Assembly: GCF_003287975.1 (NCBI RefSeq)
Contig: NZ_QMKQ01000013.1
Coordinates: 1 to 64,000, forward strand
Direction of reading: 5' to 3'
Length of the DNA stretch: 64,000 nucleotides
From: Arthrobacter sp. AQ5-05
GTDB lineage: Bacteria; Actinomycetota; Actinomycetes; Actinomycetales; Micrococcaceae
The notes under the pieces are model-generated. The model searched no databases. It had not been told where the DNA came from and saw only the letters and a program-made list of their open reading frames with translations. Shown piece after piece: positions 24,286-33,523 of the stretch. Position numbers and translations under genes: made by a program. The stretch's first letter is position 1. Each line of letters starts with the position of its first letter.

Positions 24286-26016
24286 TCAGCCCGATTCGTC
24301 GGTGTCCTTCTGCTGTGCCGGCCCGAACACCGTGGCCACGGGGCCCTGCGGGGTTGTCCGTGCGCCGAGCTCCGGGTGGTGGAGGTCAAGGGCGGGGCGT
24401 TCGGAACGGATGCGCGGGATCGAGGTGAAGTTGTGGCGCGGCGGCGGGCAGGAGGTTGCCCATTCCAGCGATCCGCCGAAACCCCACGGATCGTCCACGA
24501 CCACTTTCTTGCCGTGCCGGTGCGTGGTCCACACGTTCCAGAAGAACGGGATCATCGAGGCACCCAGGATGAAGGAGAACACCGACGAGAACTGGTTCAT
24601 CGTGGTGAACCCGTCTTCGGGAAGGTAGTCCGCGTAGCGACGCGGCATCCCCATGACGCCCAGCCAGTGCTGGATCAGGAAGGTGCCGTGGAAGCCCACG
24701 AACAGCATCCAGAAGTGGATCTTGCCCAGTCGCTCGTTGAGCATCTTGCCGGTCCACTTCGCCCACCAGAAGTAGAATCCGGCGAACATGGCGAACACGA
24801 CGGTGCCGAAGACCACGTAGTGGAAGTGCGCCACCACGAAGTAGGTGTCTGTCACGTGGAAGTTCAAGCCCGGTGCCGATAGGACGATGCCGGTCAGTCC
24901 GCCGAAGAGGAAGGTGACCAGGAACCCGATGCTCCAGAGCATCGGGGTCTCGAAGGTGACCGATCCCCGCCAAAGGGTGCCGATCCAGTTGAAGAACTTC
25001 ACGCCGGTGGGCACCGCAATCAGCATCGTCATGAAGGCGAAAAACGGCAGCATGACCTGTCCGGTGGCGTACATGTGGTGGGCCCAGACGGAAATCGAGA
25101 GCGCCGCGATGGAGATGGTCGCGAAGATCAGGCCCTTGTAGCCGAAGATCGGCTTGCGGGAGAACACCGGGAAGATCTCGGTGACAATGCCGAAGAACGG
25201 CAGCGCAATGATGTAGACCTCGGGGTGACCGAAGAACCAGAACAGGTGCTGCCACAGCATCGGGCCGCCCGCTTCAGGATCATACACATGCGCACCGAAC
25301 CGCCTGTCCGCACCCAGGGCGAACAGCGCGGCCGCCAGCGGCGGGAAGGCCATCAGGATCATGATGGCGGTGATCAGCGTGTTCCACGTGAAAATGGGCA
25401 TGCGCCACATGGTCATGCCCGGGGCACGCAGGCAGATGATCGTGGTGATGAAGTTGACCGCGCCCAGGATCGTGCCGAAGCCCGACAGCGCCAGGCCGAA
25501 GACCCAGAGATCCCCGCCGATGCCGGGGCTGAAGGTGGTGTTCGACAACGGCGCATACCCGGTCCAGCCGAACGCCGCCGCGCCCTGCGGGGTCAGGAAG
25601 CCCGAGATCGCGATGGTTGATCCAAAGAGGAAGAACCAGAAGGCCAGCGCATTGAGCCTGGGGAACGCGACGTCCGGTGCCCCGATCTGCAGCGGCATCA
25701 TGACGTTGGCGAAACCGGCAAAGAGGGGCGTTGCGAACATCAGCAGCATCAGCGTGCCGTGCATGGTGAACAGCTGGTTGTACTGCTCCTTGGTCTGCAC
25801 GATCTGCAGGCCGGGGTCGAACAATTCAGCCCTCATCAGCATCGCCATCACGCCGGCCAAGCAGAAGAAGGTGAATGAGGCGATCAGGTACATGTACCCG
25901 ATCCTCTTGTGGTCGGTGGTCGTGAGCCAGCCGACAATCATCCGCCCCTTGCTCAGCGGGACTGCCCTGGGTTGGTCGCGGGTCAGTTCATCCGTTGCGT
26001 ATTCATAGGTTGCCAT
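24286..26016 (-). CDS. ctaD: Cytochrome c oxidase (aa3-type) subunit I
   Basis: The 576-residue heme-copper oxidase catalytic subunit reduces O2 to water while pumping protons. It has 12 membrane segments and the signatures [12 protein letters not shown] (heme a ligand His), [14 protein letters not shown] (Cu-B His with the cross-linked Tyr), WAHHMY and HFHYVVFG (heme ligands). Length and actinobacterial-type C-terminus are normal. The start is ATG 26016. No ctaC, ctaE, ctaF or qcr gene is adjacent, so this gene is outside the main oxidase cluster, as often seen in Micrococcaceae; whether it is the sole copy is unknown. Confidence 0.95.
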   Translation of the reverse strand: MATYEYATDELTRDQPRAVPLSKGRMIVGWLTTTDHKRIGYMYLIASFTFFCLAGVMAMLMRAELFDPGLQIVQTKEQYNQLFTMHGTLMLLMFATPLFAGFANVMMPLQIGAPDVAFPRLNALAFWFFLFGSTIAISGFLTPQGAAAFGWTGYAPLSNTTFSPGIGGDLWVFGLALSGFGTILGAVNFITTIICLRAPGMTMWRMPIFTWNTLITAIMILMAFPPLAAALFALGADRRFGAHVYDPEAGGPMLWQHLFWFFGHPEVYIIALPFFGIVTEIFPVFSRKPIFGYKGLIFATISIAALSISVWAHHMYATGQVMLPFFAFMTMLIAVPTGVKFFNWIGTLWRGSVTFETPMLWSIGFLVTFLFGGLTGIVLSAPGLNFHVTDTYFVVAHFHYVVFGTVVFAMFAGFYFWWAKWTGKMLNERLGKIHFWMLFVGFHGTFLIQHWLGVMGMPRRYADYLPEDGFTTMNQFSSVFSFILGASMIPFFWNVWTTHRHGKKVVVDDPWGFGGSLEWATSCPPPRHNFTSIPRIRSERPALDLHHPELGARTTPQGPVATVFGPAQQKDTDESG

Positions 26017-26201
26017 TTTTCATCTCACGGTTTCCCCAAACGACATGGCAGCCGCCCGTTTTTCCCCGGCAGGGCAACCGACCCACGAAGTTTCTGTGCT
26101 CGAAATGTGTGGTTCTTCCCCAGCATGCTCTTCTTTGCGTCAAGTTGCTAGGGTTGGCCACCGAAGGGCACCGGCACCACCTGCCACGTCCGGGGCAGGA
26201 C

Positions 26202-27455
26202 TCAGCCGCCGAGCCGAAGCCTAGTCGCGCGATACCCCAGGCCGACGGTGAACATGACCAGGCCGCCGATGACGGCGGAGACCGGAAGCGAAGCGACCAG
26301 CACCGCGCAGCCGGCGGCCCCGGCAACACCCAGCCAGACGGGCCCCAACCGCTCGTTCTTCGGCTGCCTCGCGGCCGAGATATTGGTGATCAGGTAATAG
26401 ACCAGGACCCCGAACGACGAGAAGCCGATGGCCGTGCCCAGGTCGAAGAATGCGATGAGCACCAGGATCGCGGCACCGACGACGAGCTCGGCCCTCAGAG
26501 GTGTGGCGAACCGCGGATGCACGGCCGAGAGTGCCCGGGGCAGGTCGTTCTCCCGGGCCATGGCCATGGCGGTGCGTCCGATCCCCGCAACCAGGGCCAG
26601 CAACGCACCCAGGGAGGCCAGCGCAGCCGCAACCTGGACCAGCGGAAGCGCCCAGGAGTCCCCCACCGCGGTCGCCAGCGGCTTGGGGCTTTGGGCAATG
26701 CCGGCCGTCCCCAGGACATCGATCAGCACCAGTGCCACCGCGGCATAGAGGACCACCACGATGCCAAGCCCGATCCCGATGGCCCGCGGAATGCTCCTGG
26801 ACGGGTTCCGCACTTCCTCCCCCAGGGTTGCGATGCGCGCATAACCCGCAAATGCGAAGAACAACAGCCCCGCTCCCTGCAAGACGCCAAAGACCCCGTG
26901 GTTGGTCCCGGCAACGTATTCCGGCGGAGCATGTCCTCCCGCCAGGATCACGATCAGGACCACGGCCAGGAGCGCCAGGACCGCGGTGACGATGATCCTT
27001 GCCGCGGCCGCCGTGCGGGTAACGCCCAGGCAGTTGACGCCCACGAGCACCGCCACAGCCACAGTGGCCACCGGTTTCACCCAGGGTCCGGGGACCGTGT
27101 AGGTGGCAAAGGTCAGCGCCATGGCCGCCGCGGATGCAGTCTTGCCCACCACGAACCCCCACCCGGCAATGAAACCGGGCCACGGCCCCAGCACCTCCCG
27201 CCCATAGGCGTAGGTGCCGCCGGAGGTCGGGTAGCGTGCCGCGAGCTGTGCGCTGGAACGAGCATTGGCATAGGCAATCGCGGAGGCCAGCACCAGCGAG
27301 ACCAAGAGCGCGGAGCCGGCCGCGGAGGCCGCGGGTGTGAACGCCGAAAAGAGGCCCGCCCCGATCATCGCACCCAGCCCGATCATGACCGCGTCAAAGG
27401 TGCCCAACCGTCGTTGAAGACCTGGTACCACTTTTTCCCCATCCTGAGTTCGCAT
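26202..27455 (-). CDS. APC-superfamily amino-acid permease (CAT/YfnA-like)
   Basis: The 417-residue protein has about 12 membrane segments. The first carries GLGAMIGAGLFSAFTPAAS, the Gly-rich unwound helix typical of APC transporters. YPTSGGTYAYGREVLG and FFAFAGYARIATLGEEVRNPSRSIPRAI are further family signatures. The substrate is probably an amino acid or amine. I start at ATG 27455; a TTG two codons upstream is possible and neither has a clear ribosome-binding site. It is divergent from the exonuclease gene at 27585. Confidence 0.86.
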   Translation of the reverse strand: MRTQDGEKVVPGLQRRLGTFDAVMIGLGAMIGAGLFSAFTPAASAAGSALLVSLVLASAIAYANARSSAQLAARYPTSGGTYAYGREVLGPWPGFIAGWGFVVGKTASAAAMALTFATYTVPGPWVKPVATVAVAVLVGVNCLGVTRTAAAARIIVTAVLALLAVVLIVILAGGHAPPEYVAGTNHGVFGVLQGAGLLFFAFAGYARIATLGEEVRNPSRSIPRAIGIGLGIVVVLYAAVALVLIDVLGTAGIAQSPKPLATAVGDSWALPLVQVAAALASLGALLALVAGIGRTAMAMARENDLPRALSAVHPRFATPLRAELVVGAAILVLIAFFDLGTAIGFSSFGVLVYYLITNISAARQPKNERLGPVWLGVAGAAGCAVLVASLPVSAVIGGLVMFTVGLGYRATRLRLGG

Positions 27456-27584
27456 CCACAAGACTTACTACACGAAAGTTAACACCAGGTGGTGCCCAAA
27501 CACGGGGCCCGACGCCCCCGGCCCGGCCGGTTGGCCTAGGATCAAAACACATCGTCGGATACGGGCAAGCAGCGGGGGGCCTCC

Positions 27585-28832
27585 ATGGCACAGGGATATT
27601 TTGCCGTGATCGACACGGAAACCACGGGATTGTTCCCGGGAAACCACGACCGCATTGCGGAAATTGCCGTCATCACCCTCGACCGCTCCGGCACCGTGCT
27701 GGATCGGTGGGAAACGCTGGTCAATCCCGAACGGGACCTGGGCAGGCAATCCATCCACGGGATCCGTGCCAAGGACATCCTCGAGGCACCGCGCTTCGTC
27801 GACATCGCCCAGGAGCTTGACTGGCGGCTGTCCGGAACCATCGTCGTCGCGCACAACCTCGGCTTCGACGCCCGCTTCCTCGGCGCCGAATTCCAGCGTG
27901 CGGGGCTGGCCCTGCCGGACTTCTACCTGCCCCGCGGCCTGTGCACCATGCAGATGGCCCACGAATACCTGCCCGGTGCCGGGCGTTCCCTGCAGGACTG
28001 CTGCGATTCGTTCAGCATCGAGTTGCGCCATGCGCACAGCGCCGGGGACGACGCCGAGGCCACCGCGGTGCTCCTGTCCCGGTATATGGAGCTTGACCCG
28101 GACCTGGGCGACTGGGACTACCTGTTGGAGCAGGCCGCGGCCACCAGCTGGCACCTCGCCACTCCTCCCGCGCTGTTTGCCCCCGCGCACCGCTCCACGG
28201 AGGGAGCCAGGGAAACCCACTTCGTGGACCGGATCGTGGTTCGCCTGCCCGAAATCACCGGGCCAGCCGAGCACCAGGAATACCTGGCGTTGCTCGACCG
28301 CGCGTTGCTTGACCGGTACCTCTCGGCCCACGAGCAATCCGCCTTGGTTGCGATGGCCGACGAGCTCGAAATCAGCAGGACCACCGTCATCGAACTGCAC
28401 GGCCAGTATTTCGCCTCGCTCGCCGACACCGCTTGGGCCGACGGCGTCCTCACCCGCGATGAGCTGCACGACCTGGCAACCATCGCCCAGCTGCTTGGCA
28501 TCCCTTCCGCGCAGCTCGAGGCCGCCTCGCTGGCCAGGCCTGCCGCCCCGTCATGGGCCCCCTTGCCACAGCGGACGGCAACCTCGTTCCTGGAGCCCGG
28601 GGATCTCGTCGTGCTCACCGGGGACATGACCCGGCCCAGGAGCGCCATCGAGGCCGAACTGGAATCCGCCGGGTTCAAGTCGCACCCGGCGGTGACGAAA
28701 AAGGTGAAGCTGTTGGTGGCCGCCGACCCGGACAGCCTCTCGGGCAAGGCCCGCAAGGCCAGGTCATACGGCATCCCGGTCGTTGGCGAGGATTACCTGT
28801 GGGACCAGGTCCTTCATCCGGCCGGGCACTGA
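27585..28832 (+). CDS. DEDD 3'-5' exonuclease (DnaQ-like) with C-terminal BRCT domain
   Basis: The 415-residue protein begins with an epsilon-type exonuclease. FAVIDTETTGL holds the first Asp-x-Glu pair, VVAHNLGFDARFL the next Asp, and HSAGDDAEATAVLL the last His/Asp. The middle region (about 220-320) is helical, resembling a tellurite-resistance TerB-like domain. The C-terminal ~75 residues (PGDLVVLTGDMTRPRSAIEA...LVAADPDSLSGKARKARSYG) form a BRCT domain like that of DNA ligase. Such proteins may edit or repair DNA ends in actinobacteria. The start is ATG 27585. An unrecognised protein gene follows 117 bases downstream. Confidence 0.9.
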   Translation: MAQGYFAVIDTETTGLFPGNHDRIAEIAVITLDRSGTVLDRWETLVNPERDLGRQSIHGIRAKDILEAPRFVDIAQELDWRLSGTIVVAHNLGFDARFLGAEFQRAGLALPDFYLPRGLCTMQMAHEYLPGAGRSLQDCCDSFSIELRHAHSAGDDAEATAVLLSRYMELDPDLGDWDYLLEQAAATSWHLATPPALFAPAHRSTEGARETHFVDRIVVRLPEITGPAEHQEYLALLDRALLDRYLSAHEQSALVAMADELEISRTTVIELHGQYFASLADTAWADGVLTRDELHDLATIAQLLGIPSAQLEAASLARPAAPSWAPLPQRTATSFLEPGDLVVLTGDMTRPRSAIEAELESAGFKSHPAVTKKVKLLVAADPDSLSGKARKARSYGIPVVGEDYLWDQVLHPAGH

Positions 28833-28949
28833 GTCGGCCGAGAAAACCATCGTTCGCTGTACTAACGGCTCCGGCTCGCTAGTATGCTCAAATCGACAGC
28901 GGCCTTGCCGTCCCCATGGGGCATTGCCACGAAGCCCGACACGTGTGGA

Positions 28950-30200
28950 ATGAAGATGTCTCACAAGGACCCGAAAACAGCCAAGAATGCCGAACCGGCG
29001 CCACGAGAATCTCGCGGGCCCGCCATCGTCAGCATCGGTGAATATCGCATACGGCGCGAGATTCCAAGGGTGCTCCCGGCGTTCGAAGCCTGGTGCCGCG
29101 AGAAGAATTTTGATGTCCGCGGTGACGAGCTCAAGGCACGAATCACCGCCTTCCTCGGACACTACGCACGCCTCAACAGGGACAGCGACATCACCTTCCT
29201 GGACGTCCAGGCCTTCGCGGCAACACTGGATGAGTTGATGTTCTTCGGGAAAACCAACGACTTCCTGGACATGACCCACGTCTTTGGCGCCTACCTCGAG
29301 TTCTTGCACACCACCGGCACCTGGGGCGGAACCCACGAGCAATTCGTGCAGCTCGACACCTACTTCAGGTGCTTCAGCTTTCCCGACTTCGAGCCGTCCT
29401 ACTCCCCGATCCCCGAGCTCCAGGCCGCCATCATCACCGTCCCCCAGCTCTCCGGGGACGAGGTCGCCGAAGCCATCGGGAAGCTGCCGGTGGCCAGGCG
29501 GGTTCAATCGTTCCTGCAATGGCTTGGACCAAGGCGCGAGATCACCGGCTTGAAGGTGCTCAACAAGAAGCACGTCCAAGAGGCCGCCGCCGCCCTGGAC
29601 GTCTATGCCGTGCCCGTCTCCGGCGCCCTGCCGGTCGGAGGGCAACCCACGAGCGGTCCGGTCTTGTTCAAGAGCGCGGCAGGCGTCGGCCGGCTTGAAC
29701 TCTATTGGGACGCGCTGGTCGGTGCCGGATTGATCGAGCTCAGTGCCAGCCGTGCCTACCCGAGCCGCGAGGCAACCGGCTTCCTCAAGGATCCCGCTTC
29801 GAACCTTGTCGAGGTTGTTCGCACCGTCGCCCGGAACATGTACGGGGCGTTCTCCCGGGAGGTCAGCGATCGTTACCAGGAGATGGAGGTGGGGTACCTG
29901 ACCCGGTATTTCCTATTGGAAGCTGCGGTTGAACCGATCAACGTCGAGGTGCTCAAGCACCCGGTCCGTGGCCTTCCCGATCTTGATCCGCGGGGAGAGC
30001 CCGACATCATTGCGATTGCCTGGCGACGGCTGGAACGACTGCGCGACGAGGGGCTGGTCGAGATTGGTTCAGGCCTTTCCATCCCGCCGGCCTTGCTGAA
30101 GCCCCTGGTCCTTGAACTCGCGAAACCCTCCGAGGTTGCGGTTCGTTTCCAGGACCCTGCCGACGAGGCCCCGGCTTTCGGCGACTACCCGCCGGCCTGA
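28950..30200 (+). CDS. Unrecognised protein, paralogue B (downstream of exonuclease-BRCT gene)
   Basis: The 416-residue protein starts with a basic tail (MKMSHKDPKTAKN), followed by an all-helical body. VGRLELYWDALVGAGLIELS matches the KLGTYWDALLRAGVLSFQEG segment of the 17553 gene, and the C-terminal RRLERLRDEGLVEIGSGLSI parallels the AAEAEGLVRIGKHIRVP of that protein. Both look like two winged-helix units in a helical frame. It has no signal peptide and no membrane segment. I take the start as ATG 28950; an upstream ATG at 28884 is in frame but lacks a ribosome-binding site. Function is unknown. Its position behind a DNA exonuclease mirrors paralogue A behind a helicase. Confidence 0.75.
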   Translation: MKMSHKDPKTAKNAEPAPRESRGPAIVSIGEYRIRREIPRVLPAFEAWCREKNFDVRGDELKARITAFLGHYARLNRDSDITFLDVQAFAATLDELMFFGKTNDFLDMTHVFGAYLEFLHTTGTWGGTHEQFVQLDTYFRCFSFPDFEPSYSPIPELQAAIITVPQLSGDEVAEAIGKLPVARRVQSFLQWLGPRREITGLKVLNKKHVQEAAAALDVYAVPVSGALPVGGQPTSGPVLFKSAAGVGRLELYWDALVGAGLIELSASRAYPSREATGFLKDPASNLVEVVRTVARNMYGAFSREVSDRYQEMEVGYLTRYFLLEAAVEPINVEVLKHPVRGLPDLDPRGEPDIIAIAWRRLERLRDEGLVEIGSGLSIPPALLKPLVLELAKPSEVAVRFQDPADEAPAFGDYPPA

Positions 30201-30221
30201 GTCCGGCGAACCGCTGCAGGG

Positions 30222-31421
30222 CTAGGGCCGGATTCCCAGGTGGTTTGCCAAGACGTGCTCGGCAATGGCCATGGCCGAGGTTGCCGCCGGCGAGGGCGCG
30301 TTGCGCAGCAGCGTGACCGGCCCGACCTGGTCCACGGCAAAGTCATCAAGCAGGGAACCGTCCTTGGACCACGCCTGGGCGCGAACACCCGCCGTGGTCT
30401 TGTGCCGCAGGTCCGAGGGCAGCAGTTCCGGGATGAAGGCCTGCGCCGCCTTGAAATACAGCGGCTTGAAGAGCGAGGCGGCGATCTCCTTTCCACCCAT
30501 TTTCCAGTGGGCCTTGGCCAGCGCGCCGGCCCCGGGCCACCGCAAGGATTCGAAGGTGTCGCGGACCGAGATCCTGCCCCACGAGTACCCCTCCCGGGCC
30601 AGTGCCGGTACGGCGTTGGGCCCCACATGCGTTTCGCCATATACCCCGCGGGTGAAATGGACCCCGAGGAACGGGAACGCGGGATCCGGAACCGGGTAGA
30701 TCATGCCCTTGACCAGGTCGTTGCGCTCGGGGGCCAGGGACCAGTACTCGCCCCGGAACGGCAGGATCCGTGGCGAGTCCGAGGCCCCGACCAGCCTGGC
30801 GATGGCATCTGAATGAAGCCCGGCGCAGACCACCAGCCGGTCGAAGACGTGGGTGGTGCCGGAGGTGGATACGCGGCAGCTGCCGGCCGAGGATTCAACG
30901 GCCTGGACCTGTTGGTTCAGCAGCACCCTGCCGCCGGCCCGCCGCACCTGGTTGGCCATGGTTTCGGCAATCGCCGCATAGTCGACGACAGCGGTGTGCG
31001 GGGAATGCAATGCGGCGACCCCCGCCGCGTGCGGCTCGATCTCGCGCAGCCGCGCCATCGAGACGCGGGCCAGGTCCGGGACCGCGTTCAGGACGGAGCG
31101 CCGCTGAATCTCATCGAGCCGCGGGACCTCTTCGGCATTCAGCGCCACCACGAGCTTCCCGGCCTCGCGGTACGGGAGGGAATGCTCCTGGCAGTATTCA
31201 CGGGTCATTGCCCGCCCCTTGGCGCAGAGTTCGGCCTTGAGCGAGCCGGGTTGGTAGTACAGCCCGGCGTGCACGACCCCGGAGTTGTGGCCGGTTTGGT
31301 GCATGGCCACACGGGATTCCTTCTCCAGCACCGTCACGTCGAAATCCCCCGTGCGGGACAGCGCCTGGGCGATGGCCAGGCCCACGATCCCGGCGCCAAC
31401 GATCCCGATGCGTTCGGCCAT
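30222..31421 (-). CDS. lhgO: L-2-hydroxyglutarate oxidase/dehydrogenase
   Basis: The 399-residue FAD enzyme begins GIVGAGIVGLAIAQALSR and contains HQTGHNSGVVHAGLYYQPGS, the signature stretch of LhgO. Further on are GEYWSLAPERNDLVKG and PFLGVHFTRGVYGETHVGPN, also characteristic. It oxidises L-2-hydroxyglutarate to 2-oxoglutarate, repairing a metabolic side product or feeding the respiratory chain. The start is ATG 31421 with GGGAGAG upstream. It is convergent with the paralogue-B gene, 22 bases apart. Confidence 0.9.
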   Translation of the reverse strand: MAERIGIVGAGIVGLAIAQALSRTGDFDVTVLEKESRVAMHQTGHNSGVVHAGLYYQPGSLKAELCAKGRAMTREYCQEHSLPYREAGKLVVALNAEEVPRLDEIQRRSVLNAVPDLARVSMARLREIEPHAAGVAALHSPHTAVVDYAAIAETMANQVRRAGGRVLLNQQVQAVESSAGSCRVSTSGTTHVFDRLVVCAGLHSDAIARLVGASDSPRILPFRGEYWSLAPERNDLVKGMIYPVPDPAFPFLGVHFTRGVYGETHVGPNAVPALAREGYSWGRISVRDTFESLRWPGAGALAKAHWKMGGKEIAASLFKPLYFKAAQAFIPELLPSDLRHKTTAGVRAQAWSKDGSLLDDFAVDQVGPVTLLRNAPSPAATSAMAIAEHVLANHLGIRP

Positions 31422-31536
31422 GGTTTCCCGCTCTCCCCCGCGCAAATGGTGCCTCCCCCGGTTCTCTGGGTGACCTTCGCATCGTCTCACGACACCGTCG
31501 GAATGGATACTGCCGTCGGGGACGCCGAGCAAGCGG

Positions 31537-32106
31537 CTACCGGGTGAGCGGTGTGCCCAACGTTTCCCCGTTGACGCTGCGCACCTTCCAGGGTCCCTCG
31601 CCATTGTCCAGCAGCGAAACCGAGCCATTGAGAATGCTGTCGAATTGGACGCCGGCGAGCGCGGACAGCGTGTAGCGGATGATGGTTCCGTGGCACACCA
31701 CCGCGACGTTCCTGCCCGGGAAATCCGCGGCGACCTTCCCGATCGCCGCCCTTCCGCGGGCGACCACGGAGTCCAGGGCCTCGATGCCGCCGCCGGCTTT
31801 GTTGGGCCAGAGCTTTTCCCATTCCTCGTCCGTCATGCCCTCGGCCTGGCCGTAGTTGCGCTCGATGAGTTCTTCGTAGCTGCGGCCCAGTTCGATGCCC
31901 AGGCCGGCGGCGATGATTTCGGCGGTTTCACGCGCGCGGGAGAGCGGGGAGCTGACGATCGCGTCCCAGGTGCCTGCGCCAAGCATCGCCACGGCGTCAC
32001 GGGCCTGCTGGCGTCCGACGTCGTTGAGCGGGATGTCGCTGGAGCCCTGCAGGCGGCCTTCGGCGTTCCAGTTGGTCTGTCCATGGCGAATGAATCCGAG
32101 TTTCAT
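31537..32106 (-). CDS. Histidine phosphatase-family protein (phosphoglycerate-mutase-like)
   Basis: The 189-residue protein begins MKLGFIRHGQTNWNAEGRLQ with the RHG catalytic-His motif. It continues with SSPLSRARETAEI (second Arg), ERNYGQAEG (Glu) and AVVCHGTIIRY (second His). The length fits cofactor-dependent phosphatases of the broad PhoE/CobC group. The substrate is unknown. The start is ATG 32106. It is divergent from the GAF-regulator gene. Confidence 0.88.
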   Translation of the reverse strand: MKLGFIRHGQTNWNAEGRLQGSSDIPLNDVGRQQARDAVAMLGAGTWDAIVSSPLSRARETAEIIAAGLGIELGRSYEELIERNYGQAEGMTDEEWEKLWPNKAGGGIEALDSVVARGRAAIGKVAADFPGRNVAVVCHGTIIRYTLSALAGVQFDSILNGSVSLLDNGEGPWKVRSVNGETLGTPLTR

Positions 32107-32262
32107 GGTTCCATTCTCCCGGTTCCTGCTCTCCACCGCCCACCTTGTGACGCCGAAGGGCAGCGGCCCTTCGACGCGGCGCGGGGCATGCGCATGGGAT
32201 GCGGACCCCCTTCCACGGAGCCCGCTTCCATGCGATCCTCTAATGGGTGAGAGGTGGGACGC

Positions 32263-33423
32263 ATGAGGCCGCAACGGTTGGAGGCCGCACTGGCTGCATT
32301 CGAGGATCCTGCGGCCAAGGCCCGCTCGCTGGTGCCCCTGCACCGGGCTTGGGCCAGCACCGAGACCATCCCCGCACCGGTGCGTCCCGTGGTGGCCCGC
32401 TCCTGGCAGCGGCAGTCGCTGAAGAACCCGGCCATCCGGCCGCTGGGCACCGGGGACATTGCCGACCGACAGGAACGCGCGGCGGTGCTTTCGGGCCTGG
32501 TGCCGATGCTCGAGGAGCGCCTGCTGCAATTGGCCGCGGACGCCGGCAACGAGCTGGTCATCAGCGACGACGAGGGCTACGTCCTGTGGGTTGCCGGGCC
32601 CTCCCCCATCCGCCGACGCAGCGAAGGCATCGGGTTCGTGGCCGGGGCGCGCTGGCGGGAAACCGATGTCGGCACCAACGGGCTGGGCGCCGCCATGGCC
32701 GAACGCGCCCCGGTGCAGATCTTCGGCCCCGAGCACGCCCGCGAGGAGCAACACACCTGGGTGTGCACCAGCGCCCCGATCATCGAGGAACGCACCGGCC
32801 AGGTGCTCGGGGCCATCACGCTCTCCGGGTCCTACCGCACCGCGCACCCGCACACCCTGGCGCTGGTCAGCGCCACGGCGCGGGAGGCCGCCGGGCTGCT
32901 GGCCGCGCGGCACGATCGCGAACTGCACCTGCTGGCGGGCTCGGTTGCCGCCCCGCCCGGCCGGCACGTGCTGGTCGATGCGCAGGGCTGGGTGGCGCAT
33001 TCGGCGGGCTTCGGGGTGGGCAACCGCCTGCGACTGCCCGGAAGCCTGTGCGCCGGCGGGGCCTGGCTGCCCGAACTCGGGGCGGTCGTGGCCGAGGAAG
33101 TCCCCGGGGGCTGGCTGCTGCACGGCGGAAACCGCGAGTCGAACGCCCGGCTGGAACTGGAGCTGGCCCCCGCACCGGTGGCCGTGCTCGTCCAGGACGG
33201 GCAGCGGACCGAGATCCGTCTCAGCGAGCGGCACGGGCAGATCCTGGCGCTGCTGGTGGCGAACCCCGAGGGGCTTGACGCGCACGGGCTCATGGAGCAG
33301 TTGCCCGGGACCACCACGACAGTCACGGTGCGCGCCGAGCTGTCGCGGCTGCGGGCCAGGCTCGGCGGGCTGATCGAGTCCCGCCCCTACCGCCTGGGCC
33401 TGCCGGCATGCTTCCGCGCCTGA
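32263..33423 (+). CDS. GAF-domain transcriptional regulator (AcoR-like, without AAA+ domain)
   Basis: The 386-residue protein has an N-terminal AcoR-type region (PVVARSWQRQ), a GAF domain (about 70-210: VISDDEGYVLWVAG, GARWRETDVGTNGLGAA, GAITLSGSYRTAHP) and a C-terminal winged helix (HGQILALLVANPEGLDAHGL). This is the actinobacterial form of the family, which lacks the sigma-54 ATPase. I choose ATG 32263, with GAGAGGTGGG upstream; GTG 32254 is in frame. It is encoded 100 bases upstream of a flavin monooxygenase on the same strand and probably controls it. Confidence 0.82.
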   Translation: MRPQRLEAALAAFEDPAAKARSLVPLHRAWASTETIPAPVRPVVARSWQRQSLKNPAIRPLGTGDIADRQERAAVLSGLVPMLEERLLQLAADAGNELVISDDEGYVLWVAGPSPIRRRSEGIGFVAGARWRETDVGTNGLGAAMAERAPVQIFGPEHAREEQHTWVCTSAPIIEERTGQVLGAITLSGSYRTAHPHTLALVSATAREAAGLLAARHDRELHLLAGSVAAPPGRHVLVDAQGWVAHSAGFGVGNRLRLPGSLCAGGAWLPELGAVVAEEVPGGWLLHGGNRESNARLELELAPAPVAVLVQDGQRTEIRLSERHGQILALLVANPEGLDAHGLMEQLPGTTTTVTVRAELSRLRARLGGLIESRPYRLGLPACFRA

Positions 33424-33523
33424 GGGGCCCCCGCGGGCGTTGCAACCTCCTGCAACCCTCGCGGCACTGTGATCCAGCTCATAACATCGTCTCCATCGCA
33501 ACACGCTTTCGAAGGAGATCGAC

